A stretch of 64,000 bases of DNA from Paenibacillus hemerocallicola (GCF_006265175.1 NZ_VDCQ01000002.1:1-64000); one strand, 5' to 3'. Positions 1 through 11,569 are shown, counted from the stretch's first letter. The notes: generated by a model not told the origin, from the letters alone. Program-made: numbers and translations.

Positions 1-73
1 TTATTCCGATTACTTTTCGGGGACCCCGATACTTTTGACCCCAAAAAGTGACGTATTACACTTTATTCGATCG

Positions 74-115
74 CAAAACGAAAGTCAAAGCCAAGGAAAG
101 CCCCGGCTTTGACTT
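74..115 (-). terminator. Terminator downstream of dnaK
   Basis: On the minus strand an 11-bp stem (AAGTCAAAGCC paired with GGCTTTGACTT) is followed by TTTCGTTTT, about 25 bp after the dnaK stop. It would end most hrcA-cpn-grpE-dnaK transcripts before any dnaJ lying beyond the window edge. The first 73 bases hold no gene that I can see. Confidence 0.8.
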
Positions 116-138
116 CCGACGAAATTCGCCTTAATCTC

Positions 139-1980
<1,842 letters not shown>

Positions 1981-2045
1981 TTATTGTTACCTCCTTAAAA
2001 TGGTTCAATCTGATTGTCATTCATCCTATTTTTTCAAGGCCCGTA

Positions 2046-2675
2046 TCAGCCGCTTACTTTCACCATTGCCACGCGGAGCACTTTGTCCTTGAGCTTATAG
2101 CCTTTTTGCATCTCTTCCAAAACGATTCCTTCTTCGTGCTCGTCGGATTCCACCTGCATGATCGCCTGGTGATATTCCGGGTTGAACGGCTGGCCTACCG
2201 ATTCGATCGGCTGCAAGCCTTCCTGCACGAGCACTTGATCCAACTGGCGGTAAATCATGTCCACGCCTTTTTGCAGCGCCTCGTAATCTTTGTTGTCCTT
2301 CGACGCGGACAAAGCACGCTCGAAGTTATCGACGATCGGCAGCAGCTGCTCGATCAGCTTGCCGGAAGCGTATTTGGCGAAATCCTCTTTTTCCTGACGC
2401 GACCGGCGCCGGAAATTGTCAAAATCCGCCTGCGTGCGCAAGTATCGCTGATACTGCTCGTCGGCCAGCTTGCGCTGTTCCTCCAATTGACGTTCCAGAG
2501 CATTCGCTCCTTCCGGCGTCTCCTGTCCTTCGGCGTTGTCGCCCGCAGTCGCTTCGGCCGTTTCCAGTCCGGCGTCTTCGGAAGCGGACTGAGGCTCGGC
2601 GTTCGTTTCCTCGCCAACCTTGATCGTTTCCTCTTCAGCATCGAGAGTCGCTTGACGTTTCTCTTGTTCAGTCAC
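2046..2675 (-). CDS. grpE: Nucleotide exchange factor GrpE
   Basis: Homodimeric factor that releases ADP from DnaK. The 209-residue protein has a long acidic disordered N-terminus (about residues 1-65), a coiled-coil helix (about 65-110, LERQLEEQRKLADEQYQRYL) and the conserved core with FDNFRRR and LLPIVDNFERAL, ending in the C-terminal beta domain (LRVAMVKVSG). The start is a GTG preceded by GGAGG at nine-base spacing. It lies 29 bp after the chaperonin gene and 65 bp before dnaK, so co-transcription is expected. Confidence 0.98.
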   Translation of the reverse strand: MTEQEKRQATLDAEEETIKVGEETNAEPQSASEDAGLETAEATAGDNAEGQETPEGANALERQLEEQRKLADEQYQRYLRTQADFDNFRRRSRQEKEDFAKYASGKLIEQLLPIVDNFERALSASKDNKDYEALQKGVDMIYRQLDQVLVQEGLQPIESVGQPFNPEYHQAIMQVESDEHEEGIVLEEMQKGYKLKDKVLRVAMVKVSG

Positions 2676-2704
2676 CCCAGCACACCTCCATCTTTATTTG
2701 CGTC

Positions 2705-4234
2705 TCATGATTCGTCGGATTTCATTTTGATGACCGTATGAATGCGCAGCACCGCAGCCGCTACTTCCCCGGCCGCGCGAAGCGCATGAACCTTGACCGG
2801 CGTCGGATCGATAATGCCGCCCGCCAAACAGTCCGTCACCTGCCCGCTATCGCAGTCGATGCCGTGCCTGTCCGACCGCTCGGCCAGTTGCGCGGATTTG
2901 ACCGCCTCCACTTTCTCGAGCGGGTTGAACCCGGCATTTTGGGCCATTTGGGAAAGCGGCTTGCGCAGCGCGTTGGCAACCGCCTCCACGCCGAACGCCT
3001 CCAGCCCGGTCACCATTTCCCGGTAACGCTCCAGCTCATGGGCAATCGCCACTTCCACCGAACCGCCTCCGGGCAAATAGCCGCCCCGGATCGCCGCCTG
3101 CACGGCCGCAGCCGCGTCTTGGGCGATACGCGCCCGTTCGCCGACCACTTCGCGCGTGCTGGCGCCGACGAGTACGGTTGCCGTCGGTTTGCCGGCACCG
3201 CCCGACAGCCTCACCCGCCGGATGCGGCTGTCGTACAGCATCGCCTCGCAGCGGCCCGCATAGGCGGCCAGCTCCGGCTCCGGCTTGCTCAAGGCGGAAC
3301 GCCGGGCCGGACGCGCACCGGTATGCTCGCACAATCGCTCCAGCTCGCGCTTCGGCACCCGCTGCAGCAGCATAATGCCGTTGTCCGAGCAAAACTGCTC
3401 GGCTTCCGGGTCCGCACCGCGATCCAAGGCTACAAGCCTTATGTTTAAATCGAGCAGCTTGCGCAAATGCTCGGCAAAACGTTCCTTCAGTTTCATGAAC
3501 GTCTGAAAGCCCGCTTCCGTCATGAGCGCTTCTTCTTCCAGCTTCTCGGGCTCCAAAGAATCGTACAGCACAAGCACCGACGAGTCCGCGATCCCCGACT
3601 CGAACTGGTGAGCCTGGAACGGCTTCTGCTCCAGAAGCAGTCCCGGCCATACTTCGCTCGACTGACGCTCATGCGAGACGATCAGATCCGCAAAGCGGAA
3701 TCCGTCATCCGTCATACGGCCTCCGCCGAGCCGCTTCGCCGCTTCCACGACAAGCTCGGCGATATCGCTATGCTCCCGCCCGGCTACGAAAGCGATCCGG
3801 TACAAGATCGGGTCGTCCGGACCGCTCACCTTGCGGGAGCGTGCCAGCATCCGCTCGGAGGCATAGCCGACGCCGTCGACAAGCCCTTGAACGACCTTGG
3901 CGACAGGAACGCCCTTAGTCACTTGGGCCACTCCCTCGGATACGAGCGCGCCGGCCAGTACGGTCGCCGTAGTCGTTCCGTCGCCGATCTGCTCCTGCTG
4001 GGAGCGCGCTACCTGCACAAGCATGCGTGCCGCCGGATGCGTGACGTCCATCTTCTCCAATATGGTCGCCCCGTCGTTCGTTACGAGCACTTCCCCGCGC
4101 GGGCCGACGAGCATCGTGTCGAGCCCCTTCGGGCCGAGAGTCCCCTCGACGGCGGAGCATATGGCGCGAATGGCGGCGGCATTGTTAAGCAGGGCGGCGT
4201 GGCGTTCTTCTCCCTCATGATTCGTTTGTTTCAT
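2705..4234 (-). CDS. Group III (archaeal-type) chaperonin in the dnaK operon
   Basis: 509-residue chaperonin related to thermosome/CCT rather than GroEL. Visible signatures are EGTLGPKGLDTMLV and TNDGATIL near the N-terminus, GDGTTTATVLAGAL (ATP-binding and hydrolysis loop), GGYLPGGGSVEVAIA in the distal equatorial part, and the C-terminal DPTPVKVHALRAAGEVAAAV segment. These match the bacterial Group III chaperonins described by Techtmann and Robb, which are encoded in hsp70 operons and are thought to work without a GroES partner; no groES is present here. The gene sits 41 bp after hrcA and 29 bp before grpE. The start has GAGGA about 11 bases upstream. Its role beside the expected housekeeping GroEL/ES is not deducible from sequence. 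Confidence 0.93.
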   Translation of the reverse strand: MKQTNHEGEERHAALLNNAAAIRAICSAVEGTLGPKGLDTMLVGPRGEVLVTNDGATILEKMDVTHPAARMLVQVARSQQEQIGDGTTTATVLAGALVSEGVAQVTKGVPVAKVVQGLVDGVGYASERMLARSRKVSGPDDPILYRIAFVAGREHSDIAELVVEAAKRLGGGRMTDDGFRFADLIVSHERQSSEVWPGLLLEQKPFQAHQFESGIADSSVLVLYDSLEPEKLEEEALMTEAGFQTFMKLKERFAEHLRKLLDLNIRLVALDRGADPEAEQFCSDNGIMLLQRVPKRELERLCEHTGARPARRSALSKPEPELAAYAGRCEAMLYDSRIRRVRLSGGAGKPTATVLVGASTREVVGERARIAQDAAAAVQAAIRGGYLPGGGSVEVAIAHELERYREMVTGLEAFGVEAVANALRKPLSQMAQNAGFNPLEKVEAVKSAQLAERSDRHGIDCDSGQVTDCLAGGIIDPTPVKVHALRAAGEVAAAVLRIHTVIKMKSDES

Positions 4235-4275
4235 AGCCGTCTGATTCCTCTTCCGGCCGCGGACTCATACCCCGG

Positions 4276-5301
4276 TCACTTGTACCAGCGGGCAAGCATT
4301 ACGGCCATGTCTTTCGATAAATGGTCCAGCAGGCTGATCACTTTGCCGTATTCCATCCGTGTCGGTCCGAGTATGCCGATCGTTCCGAGCAGTTGCCCGT
4401 CTATCGAGTAGGATGCCGTTATAAGGCTGCAGCTATTAATCGCCTCGACGCTGTTCTCCGTGCCGATCTTTACTTGAATGCCTTTGGGAGCGGCGGAGAA
4501 CAACCGGACGAGCGTGTGGGCCTCATCGAACAGGTCGAGGATACCTTTCACTTTATCGACGTCCTTGAATTCGGGCTGCGTCAGCATGTTAGTCGAACCG
4601 CTGACGAAGATGCGGTCCTCCTCGTCGCTTTGCACCGTGCTCTCGATCATCCGCGTCAGTTCCTCGTACTTCGACACGTACTTGCCCAGCTCCGAGCTGA
4701 CTTCGTTGTGCAGCCGGGATTTGAAATGGATAAGCGGCACTCCCGACAATCGGGCGTTCATCAAATTGACGATTTTCTCGATTTCGCCTACCGGCATTCC
4801 GTCGGGAATCGAGATGACTTTGTTCTCCACATGACCGGTGTTCGTCACGATGATCGCAACCGCCGAAGTGTCGTTCAGCGGCACGATCTGCAAATGCTTC
4901 AATGTCGTAGTGAGCAGCTCGGGTCCGAGCACGATTGACGTATAATTGGTCATATTGGACAATACCGTCGCCACATGCTGGATCATGTGCTCCATCTCTT
5001 GCAGCCTTTCGGCGAAAAACATCTTCAATACATCCAGCTCGTTGCCCGACACACTGCCGAGCTTCACCAAATGGTCCACGTAATAGCGGTACCCTTTATG
5101 GGAAGGAATGCGACCGGCCGAAGTATGCGGTTGTTCCAAAAATCCGAGCTCCTCCAAATCCGACATTTCGTTTCGGATGGTGGCCGGACTGAATCCGACA
5201 TCGCCCCGCTTGGAAATGGTCCGTGATCCGACTGGCTCGGCTGAACGAATGTAGTCGTCGACAATGGCGCTCAAAATCAGTTTCTGACGTTCAGATAACA
5301 T
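4276..5301 (-). CDS. hrcA: Heat-inducible transcription repressor HrcA
   Basis: Repressor of class I heat-shock genes that binds CIRCE and whose activity is set by chaperonin availability. The 341-residue protein begins with a winged-helix domain (MLSERQKLILSAIVDDYI, then VGSRTISKRGDVGFSPATIR) followed by the HrcA core (SDLEELGFLEQPHTSAGRIP) and the C-terminal domain ending in MLARWYK. A strong AAGGAGG lies upstream of the ATG. It is the first gene of the operon, and a CIRCE element 40 bp upstream implies autoregulation. Because a Group III chaperonin is encoded next, which chaperonin titrates HrcA here is an open question. Confidence 0.98.
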   Translation of the reverse strand: MLSERQKLILSAIVDDYIRSAEPVGSRTISKRGDVGFSPATIRNEMSDLEELGFLEQPHTSAGRIPSHKGYRYYVDHLVKLGSVSGNELDVLKMFFAERLQEMEHMIQHVATVLSNMTNYTSIVLGPELLTTTLKHLQIVPLNDTSAVAIIVTNTGHVENKVISIPDGMPVGEIEKIVNLMNARLSGVPLIHFKSRLHNEVSSELGKYVSKYEELTRMIESTVQSDEEDRIFVSGSTNMLTQPEFKDVDKVKGILDLFDEAHTLVRLFSAAPKGIQVKIGTENSVEAINSCSLITASYSIDGQLLGTIGILGPTRMEYGKVISLLDHLSKDMAVMLARWYK

Positions 5302-5340
5302 ACGCGGACCTCCTTAATATTCCAAGCATCAGACGCGTCG

Positions 5341-5367
5341 TTAGCACTCAATCCAAAGGAGTGCTAA
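5341..5367. promoter_or_regulatory. CIRCE operator (HrcA binding site)
   Basis: A perfect match to the canonical element: TTAGCACTC, nine bases, GAGTGCTAA. It lies between the promoter and the hrcA start, as in other Firmicutes. No second CIRCE was seen in the window. Confidence 0.97.
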
Positions 5368-5378
5368 ACCTTACTACA

Positions 5379-5408
5379 AAAATACCAAAAAGAAAAGCAC
5401 CTTGTCAA
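5379..5408 (-). promoter_or_regulatory. Sigma-A promoter of the hrcA operon
   Basis: Minus-strand -35 TTGACA (5403-5408) and -10 TATTTT (5379-5384), separated by 18 bases, directly upstream of CIRCE. Repressor binding at CIRCE would cover the transcription start. The -35 box nearly abuts the stop codon of the upstream acetyltransferase gene. Confidence 0.75.
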
Positions 5409-5409
5409 G

Positions 5410-5874
5410 TCAGTCAAGGCGCTTCAATACTGCTATTTCGTCACAATTGTGCTGCTTTTTGCAGTGGACGCAGTCGGTCCAAACTTTCTCCGGGAATATT
5501 TCCTTCGGCACGACGGAAAACCCGTTTTTTTCGAAAAAGGCTACCTCGTAAGTAAGCGCCATAATTTTCGGTATTTCCTGCGCGATCGCTTCCTCCGTCA
5601 GGAAAGTGACGAGTTTGCGGCCGATGCCTTGTCCTTTGTAGCCGTCCGTTACGCCGAGGGAACGGATTTCGACCAAATCTTTGCCGAGTCTGAACAGCGA
5701 TCCGCAGCCGACGAACCGGCCTTCATTTTCGGCAATGACGAATGTGCCGATATTGCGCCCCAGCGCTTCCTTCGAGCGCGGGAGCATAATTCCTTTTTCC
5801 GCGTAGGATTGAATGATTTCGTAGAGCGAATCGACGTCGTCTTCGGTCGCTCTTCTGCATGTAACGGTCATCAT
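5410..5874 (-). CDS. GNAT family N-acetyltransferase
   Basis: About 155-residue acyltransferase of the GNAT fold, using acetyl-CoA. The acetyl-CoA-binding motif A is visible (SLGVTDGYKGQGIGRKLV, with Q/R-x-x-G-x-G), preceded by the beta strand VEIRSL and followed by FFEKNGF. The overall pattern resembles the ArgA-like/YhhY group, but the substrate cannot be read from sequence. A C-terminal WTDCVHCKKQHNC segment has three cysteines that could bind metal, which is unusual for the family. The start is the first of two adjacent ATGs (MMTVTCRRAT) after AAGGTGGGG; the longer frame has no ribosome binding site. It sits between hemW and the hrcA promoter. Confidence 0.85.
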   Translation of the reverse strand: MMTVTCRRATEDDVDSLYEIIQSYAEKGIMLPRSKEALGRNIGTFVIAENEGRFVGCGSLFRLGKDLVEIRSLGVTDGYKGQGIGRKLVTFLTEEAIAQEIPKIMALTYEVAFFEKNGFSVVPKEIFPEKVWTDCVHCKKQHNCDEIAVLKRLD

Positions 5875-5970
5875 AGTTCCCCACCTTGCTGTTCGAACAA
5901 GAAATAATATGAATAAATATACATGCATTTACACGTTTATGCAATAGTTTTTTTCATGCCGAATACGTGG

Positions 5971-7173
5971 TCAATCGTCGTCCGCGAGAAACGCGCCGAA
6001 CACGTCATTTCCGAATAAAAGCCCTTGCTCCGACAAGCGGTAGCCGCTCTCGTCCGCCAGCAGCATATTTTGCGACAAAAGCCGGTCCAGCTGCAGTTCG
6101 AACGCTTCTTCGATCCCGATTCCGAATTGCTCGCGGAAATCGGCGTTGTTGACACCGGTCAGCAGACGAAGTCCGACCATCATAAAATCTTCCATCGCTT
6201 CCCGACGGCTTACGACGTTCGTTTCCTTGACGGGCAAACCCGCTTGGCATGCATCGATGTACGCCTGTACGCCTTTGATATTGACATGCCTCGTTCCATT
6301 TATATAGCCGTGCGCGCCGGCTCCCAAGCCGTAGTAGGAAAGATTGCGCCAGTAAGCTTGATTATGCCTGCTTTCTTTGCCCGGCTTGGCGAAGTTGCTT
6401 ATTTCGTATTGGCCGTATCCGGCTTCCTTCATCCTTCTCATGACGGTCAAATACATATCCAGCTCCTCGTCCTCGTCGGGAAGCGGGAGCTTGTTTTTAT
6501 GATAAAGCGTATGAAACAGCGTATTTTCTTCGATTTTCAAGCTGTAGGCCGAATAATGCTCCAGTCCGAGCCGGAGCGCTTCGTCTATCGTCGCGTTCAG
6601 CTTGTCGACCGTTTGATTGGGCAGCCCGAGCATCAAGTCGATGGACAAGTTGTCGAAGCCGGCGTTTCGCGCATTCTCGATACTGCGGTATACGTCGTCG
6701 GTCGTGTGTATCCGGCCGATATCGGACAGCAGCTTGTTATCGAACGATTGCACGCCAAAGCTGATCCGGTTCACTCCGCCTTCCCGCATCGCGGCGAGCT
6801 TCTCCGGATCGGTCGTGCCAGGGTTCGCTTCCATCGTGATTTCGCAATCCGGCAGGCGATCGGCGAAATGGGCATTGACCGTACCGAGGAAAAACCGCAT
6901 TTGCTCGGGGGTCAGTACGGTAGGCGTCCCTCCGCCTATGAAGATCGACTCGATTTTCTCGGCCGGCGTCCGTGCAATCGTCAGCTCCATCTCCCGGTCC
7001 AGAGCCCGCAAATAATCCATCACGGGCTGTCCCTGCACCACATACGAGTTGAAGTCGCAATAGTGGCATTTGTTCGTGCAGAACGGAATATGAATGTATA
7101 CCGCCCGGGGCGGCGCTTGCTTGTATTCCGGCTGTTTCACCGTAGGCAGCCCGCTTGCCTGCTCCTGCGTCAT
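5971..7173 (-). CDS. hemW: Radical SAM heme chaperone HemW (HemN-like)
   Basis: 400-residue radical SAM protein. The cluster motif is IHIPFCTNKCHYCDF (C-x3-C-x2-C-x-F), the form typical of HemW, which inserts heme into client enzymes, rather than of the oxidative coproporphyrinogen dehydrogenase HemN. Other family landmarks are FIGGGTPT, EANPGT, RISFGVQSF and GAGAHGY. The C-terminal HemN-type domain ends in FGNDVFGAFL. The open frame extends far upstream, but the ATG at 7171-7173 follows GGAAAGGACGG and fits the family N-terminus. It follows lepA by about 90 bp, the order found in Bacillus. Confidence 0.96.
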   Translation of the reverse strand: MTQEQASGLPTVKQPEYKQAPPRAVYIHIPFCTNKCHYCDFNSYVVQGQPVMDYLRALDREMELTIARTPAEKIESIFIGGGTPTVLTPEQMRFFLGTVNAHFADRLPDCEITMEANPGTTDPEKLAAMREGGVNRISFGVQSFDNKLLSDIGRIHTTDDVYRSIENARNAGFDNLSIDLMLGLPNQTVDKLNATIDEALRLGLEHYSAYSLKIEENTLFHTLYHKNKLPLPDEDEELDMYLTVMRRMKEAGYGQYEISNFAKPGKESRHNQAYWRNLSYYGLGAGAHGYINGTRHVNIKGVQAYIDACQAGLPVKETNVVSRREAMEDFMMVGLRLLTGVNNADFREQFGIGIEEAFELQLDRLLSQNMLLADESGYRLSEQGLLFGNDVFGAFLADDD

Positions 7174-7265
7174 AGCTTTCCGTCCTTTCCGTATTCCTTG
7201 TTGCCGGGTCCGAAAGGAGCCGCGCCCGCTGTTCCGGTTCCGCGGCAGTCCGTCTCGTCTTCCCT

Positions 7266-9080
7266 TTACTCGTCTATTTTCAGCACCGCCATAAACGCTT
7301 CTTGAGGAACCTCGACGTTGCCGACCTGCTTCATCCGCTTTTTCCCTTCCTTCTGCTTCTCGAGCAGCTTCCGCTTCCGGGAAATGTCGCCTCCGTAACA
7401 TTTGGCAAGCACGTTTTTGCGCATCGCCTTGATCGTCTCGCGCGCTACGACCTTTTGCCCGACGGCGGCCTGGATCGGCACCTCGAACATTTGTCTCGGA
7501 ATGATATCCTTCAGCTTCTCGCAAATAATCCGCCCGCGATTGTAGGCACGATCCCGGTGGACGATAAACGATAAGGCGTCGACCTGCTCGCTGTTTAACA
7601 AAATGTCCATTTTTACCAGATTGGATCTCCGGTACCCGGACACCTCGTAATCGAAAGAAGCGTAGCCTTTCGTGCTGGATTTCAATTGATCGAAGAAATC
7701 GTAGACGATCTCCGACAACGGCATGTCGTATATGAGCGTTACGCGCGTCGCATCGAGATATTCCATATTGATAAATTCGCCGCGCTTGCCTTGGCAAAGC
7801 TCCATGATCGTACCGACGTAATCTTTGGGCACGATTATCGACGCCTTTACGTAAGGCTCCTCCACATAATCGATGCGCCCCGTCTCCGGATAATTGGACG
7901 GATTGTCGATATGCAGCACTTCGCCGTTCGTCAGCGTCACGCGGAAAATAACGCTTGGCGCCGTCGTAATAAGCGGGATGTTAAACTCGCGCTCGATCCG
8001 TTCCTGGATAATTTCCATATGCAGCAGACCGAGAAAGCCGCATCGGTAGCCGAAGCCCAACGCCGTGGACGTCTCCGGCTCGTATTTCAACGAAGCGTCG
8101 TTCAGCTCGAGCTTCTCGAGCGCTTCCCGCATATCGTTATAGTCGGCCGTATCGATCGGATACAGGCCGCAGTATACCATCGGATTGATCTTCCGGTAGC
8201 CGGGAAGCGGCTCCGACGTCGGATTCCGCGTTTCGGTTATCGTATCGCCGACCCGGGTATCCTTCACGTTCTTGATCCCGGCTACTACGAATCCTACGTC
8301 GCCGACCGTCAGCTCGTCCACGACGGACATCCGCGGCATAAAAGCGCCGACCTCGATGATTTCGAATTCGGCCCCCGTCGCCATGAATTTGATCGGGGTT
8401 CCTTTGCGCATCGTACCGTCGACTACGCGGACATATACGATGACTCCTTTATAGGCGTCGTAGTGCGAATCGAAAATAAGCGCCTTGAGCGGCTTGTTGC
8501 GGTCGCCGGCCGGAGCGGGAACCTTCTGCACGACCTGCTCCAAAATTTCCTTGATCCCGATGCCGGCTTTGGCCGATGCCAGTACCGCTTCGCTCGCATC
8601 CAGCCCTATGACGTCCTCGATCTCCTGCTTCACCCGTTCCGGTTCGGCACTCGGCAAATCGATTTTGTTAATGACCGGCAATATTTCCAAATTGTTGTCG
8701 AGCGCCAAATAAACGTTGGCCAGCGTCTGGGCTTCGATCCCCTGAGCCGCATCCACGACGAGCAGGGCGCCTTCGCAGGCGGCCAGGCTGCGGGATACTT
8801 CATAGGTGAAGTCGACGTGTCCCGGCGTGTCGATCAGATTCAAAATATATTCGTTGCCATCGTCCGCCCGGTAGCCCAGACGAACGGCCTGCAGCTTGAT
8901 CGTGATGCCCCGTTCGCGTTCCAGATCCATCTGGTCGAGCACCTGCTCCTGCATCTCGCGGGAGGACAAGGCTCCGGTATATTCCAAGATCCTGTCGGCA
9001 AGCGTAGACTTGCCGTGATCGATATGGGCGATGATGCTGAAATTGCGTATCATGCTTTGTCTGTCCGTACTTTGCGGCAT
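7266..9080 (-). CDS. lepA: Elongation factor 4 (LepA)
   Basis: Translational GTPase acting on the ribosome (back-translocation and initiation quality control). The 604 residues are the normal length. The GTPase motifs are G1 [10 protein letters not shown]3 DTPGHVDF and G4 NKIDLPSA; the RGITIKLQA switch region, the EF-G-like domains and the LepA-specific C-terminus ([34 protein letters not shown]) follow. The ATG lies behind GGGAGGGTC. In Bacillus this gene follows yqxA directly; here about 6.7 kb of accessory genes intervene. Confidence 0.98.
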   Translation of the reverse strand: MPQSTDRQSMIRNFSIIAHIDHGKSTLADRILEYTGALSSREMQEQVLDQMDLERERGITIKLQAVRLGYRADDGNEYILNLIDTPGHVDFTYEVSRSLAACEGALLVVDAAQGIEAQTLANVYLALDNNLEILPVINKIDLPSAEPERVKQEIEDVIGLDASEAVLASAKAGIGIKEILEQVVQKVPAPAGDRNKPLKALIFDSHYDAYKGVIVYVRVVDGTMRKGTPIKFMATGAEFEIIEVGAFMPRMSVVDELTVGDVGFVVAGIKNVKDTRVGDTITETRNPTSEPLPGYRKINPMVYCGLYPIDTADYNDMREALEKLELNDASLKYEPETSTALGFGYRCGFLGLLHMEIIQERIEREFNIPLITTAPSVIFRVTLTNGEVLHIDNPSNYPETGRIDYVEEPYVKASIIVPKDYVGTIMELCQGKRGEFINMEYLDATRVTLIYDMPLSEIVYDFFDQLKSSTKGYASFDYEVSGYRRSNLVKMDILLNSEQVDALSFIVHRDRAYNRGRIICEKLKDIIPRQMFEVPIQAAVGQKVVARETIKAMRKNVLAKCYGGDISRKRKLLEKQKEGKKRMKQVGNVEVPQEAFMAVLKIDE

Positions 9081-9161
9081 GTTGACCCTCCCGGTTTTCG
9101 CGCATTACACTCCATTATACCAAAAGAGAACGCATTGCAGCAATGCCGCCCCGTCCCGCGC

Positions 9162-9203
9162 AAAAAACGCAGAAAACCCCGGATAGCAAGGCCCTCTGCG
9201 TTA
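9162..9203 (-). terminator. Terminator between the 9.2-11.0 kb gene and lepA
   Basis: On the minus strand AACGCAGA and TCTGCGTT form the base of a hairpin followed by TTTTTTG. It isolates lepA from the upstream accessory gene. Confidence 0.75.
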
Positions 9204-9226
9204 ACGAGATATTCAATATTATTTGA

Positions 9227-10996
9227 TCAAGCATCCTCGGCCATAACACCGCTTCGAATTCCGCCGACGTTTCCGGTCCGTTCAAGGTCGCAGTAGACGT
9301 TGTGCCAATCCGGAAGCATCCGCTCCGGGATGAGGATATGCCGCAGCACGCCGAAGCCGTACACGCGGCGCCACAGACGCTCCGTCAAGCTCAGTCTTTC
9401 CCGCATGGCCGGATACGCCGCATCCTTGTTTTCCGTCAGCTGTTGTTCGATCCGCTCGTCCAACCGCATAAGCTCGGCTTTCAGCCATATTTGCTCGAAC
9501 GCCCACTCCTGCGACTCGTGAGTCCGCACTTCGCGCTTGATGCCGCGCAGCGTATCCGACCAATCGGCCGCCCGCTTCCCGTCCAGCATCTCCATCTCCA
9601 GCAACACGTCCGCCAGCTTGCGTAGTGCCGAACCGCTCAGCCGGAACATGAGTCTGCCGTAAAATTCGGCAATCTCTCCGACGTCGCGATCCGGATTCCA
9701 ACCCAGCAAGCCAGCCGCGAATGCATTGAAATGATCGCCGAACGACTCGTTATACGTCATAAATCCTGCGCATTCCGACCGGCCGAACGATTTCAGCACC
9801 GACCGGATCCGCCGCGAGGCGCTGTGGACCCCCGTCTTCGTATACACGTCCCTGCGGTCATGGGAGAAGCCGATATGAAGAAAACAACCTAGATTCATTC
9901 CGCCGGTCCGTACGCGGATGTCTTCGGGCAATTCGAATACGCCGTATGAAGCGCTGAATTGAAAAGATCCGAACCACGCACGGGCCGGCCCGTTAACAAA
10001 TTCAAGCAGTTGTCCGCTCTCCTCCTCCGACGTCCACCAGCCGCATATATCCGCCTTCAGCCCGGGATAGAAAACGCTGACGGTGTCGTGCACGTCTTTG
10101 ACAAGCTGAAGAAATACCGGATAATACGGCTGGCAGGCCGGACAAGCGCACCCGCCGTCGTCGTATGGGGCGCATACGATCTTGCTTATGAGGATGCCGG
10201 ATCTCATCAAATCCTCGAACAACCGTTTCTGATTGTCTAGTATGACTTCGCGGGCTTGCGGGTTGGACGGACACAGCACCTGCCCCTGTACCCGCAGCTG
10301 ATGGTTCCGCACTCCGACCCATTCCGGGCGCATCTGGTCGACGTATCCGACGTTGGGCGTCACGACCAGCACGTTATCCAAGCCGAGCTGTTGGCTGTAC
10401 GACAGCCATTCTTTTTTCCGACGCCACAAAAACATCGAAGTGCTGTGATAAACGTGCGGATTGTAAGGGTCCGGCATATCGTTGGGATCAAACCAGTCCC
10501 CGTAACCGCTTGCCCCTGACAGAGCCATATCTTCCAAGTACCGCCGCATCTCTCCGCTCCAGCACACCTCGAACGAATTGCCGAAATGCCCCGGCATGTA
10601 GTGGATGCGATCTTTAATGGAAGGGACCGTCTCCCACACGCCTGCCTGCAACGAAAGTCCTCCGTTTACCGATGCTGCCTGACCGCCGTCATCTTCAACC
10701 TCGACGCCCACAGCCTTCGCACCCGAACAGCCTGGATCGGCAGCCGCCAACAGCCGATGAAGCAGCTGGCCCAGCCCGGCGATAAAATCCCTTCGCCGTT
10801 TTGCCCCGATGACCGCTTCGCGCGAGGCCGGTATTTCCAATACATATCCTTCGGTCTCGCGTTCGACGAACGTCAGCCGGAAAGGGATGGGCGCTCCACT
10901 GCCCGATATTTCGCCAATCCTCTCCGCCGCGATCCGCGCCGCTTCCTTCGCCTCCGGACATAAGCAGCGACATTCCAGCTCCACCAATCCGTCCAA
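9227..10996 (-). CDS. Uncharacterised glycosidase-like protein (possible GH67/DUF4838-type architecture)
   Basis: About 589-residue soluble protein with no signal peptide. I do not recognise it confidently. The N-terminal 120 residues look like the small alpha/beta domain that precedes TIM barrels in alpha-glucuronidase-like enzymes. The middle has barrel-like strands with aromatic and acidic residues (GDWFDPNDMPDPYNPHVYH, VTPNVGYVDQM, CAPYDDGGCACPACQPYYP, ADICGWWTSEEE). The CxCPxC motif recalls the D-x-x-x-C-x-C-x-x-C pattern of DUF4838 and related putative glycosidases. The C-terminus is helical. The ORF begins at a TTG too close to AAAGGGG; the TTG at 10987 or GTG at 10984 may be the real start. 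It is a single gene bounded by a terminator. Confidence 0.6.
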   Translation of the reverse strand: MDGLVELECRCLCPEAKEAARIAAERIGEISGSGAPIPFRLTFVERETEGYVLEIPASREAVIGAKRRRDFIAGLGQLLHRLLAAADPGCSGAKAVGVEVEDDGGQAASVNGGLSLQAGVWETVPSIKDRIHYMPGHFGNSFEVCWSGEMRRYLEDMALSGASGYGDWFDPNDMPDPYNPHVYHSTSMFLWRRKKEWLSYSQQLGLDNVLVVTPNVGYVDQMRPEWVGVRNHQLRVQGQVLCPSNPQAREVILDNQKRLFEDLMRSGILISKIVCAPYDDGGCACPACQPYYPVFLQLVKDVHDTVSVFYPGLKADICGWWTSEEESGQLLEFVNGPARAWFGSFQFSASYGVFELPEDIRVRTGGMNLGCFLHIGFSHDRRDVYTKTGVHSASRRIRSVLKSFGRSECAGFMTYNESFGDHFNAFAAGLLGWNPDRDVGEIAEFYGRLMFRLSGSALRKLADVLLEMEMLDGKRAADWSDTLRGIKREVRTHESQEWAFEQIWLKAELMRLDERIEQQLTENKDAAYPAMRERLSLTERLWRRVYGFGVLRHILIPERMLPDWHNVYCDLERTGNVGGIRSGVMAEDA

Positions 10997-11482
10997 CCCC
11001 TTTGTCCCCCGATCAATCGGTAGCTATAGTACATGCTTTAACAGCGAATAATCTAAGCGGATATTATCCGCCTTTTTCCGTTTCGCCTTTCCCAAAACTC
11101 TTCGATCTCACGGCTATACAAGTTGAACTAAAGGTTTTGACGTTCATTCCATTCCAGAAGGGATTGCCTTGCGGCTTCAGACAGGTTGTTTTGAGTTTCC
11201 TTGATTATATAATCCTGCGGCAAGGTGAATTTGGGAGTCGAAACTCGCTCACAATGCAATTCCCTTCTTCCATTGCACTGGTCTACTCTTAGCTGGTTCT
11301 TTAGTTCATCATGTATAGATCATTATGGGGCAGCGCTTTCATTCTTGCTTATTTATATAGACTAAAACATAATTGTAATATTGTCAACAATACAGTAGCG
11401 AACAAAATCTTTCGACTGTCCCGTTAAACAAAAACACCCTTGAACGTTGTTGTTCGAAGGCGATTCTCTGCGTACGCAATGA
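10997..11482. other. Intergenic region with a possible gene remnant
   Basis: No intact gene. On the minus strand around 11130-11240 a short frame reads like protein (TLPQDYIIKETQNN, then LSEAARQSLLEWNERQNL and a stop) and may be a decayed C-terminus of unknown origin. The stretch near 11340-11395 is very AT-rich and includes a TTGACA on the minus strand without a convincing -10 at standard spacing. Confidence 0.3.
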
Positions 11483-11512
11483 AAAAAGGGAGCCAATCCG
11501 CTTGGCTCCCTT
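11483..11512 (-). terminator. Terminator of the squalene/phytoene-synthase-like gene
   Basis: Minus-strand perfect stem AAGGGAGCCAA / TTGGCTCCCTT with a five-base loop, followed by a run of T. It is about 60 bp past the stop codon. Confidence 0.9.
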
Positions 11513-11569
11513 CTGTCTTGCTTAACTTATATGGCCGCGTCAGGGACGGATCGGTCGACAGCGTCCCGC

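Noticed and set aside
7174-7797. N-terminal extension of hemW
   Set aside because: The extra 200 residues overlap lepA and are basic low-complexity; the ATG at 7173 fits the family and has a ribosome binding site.
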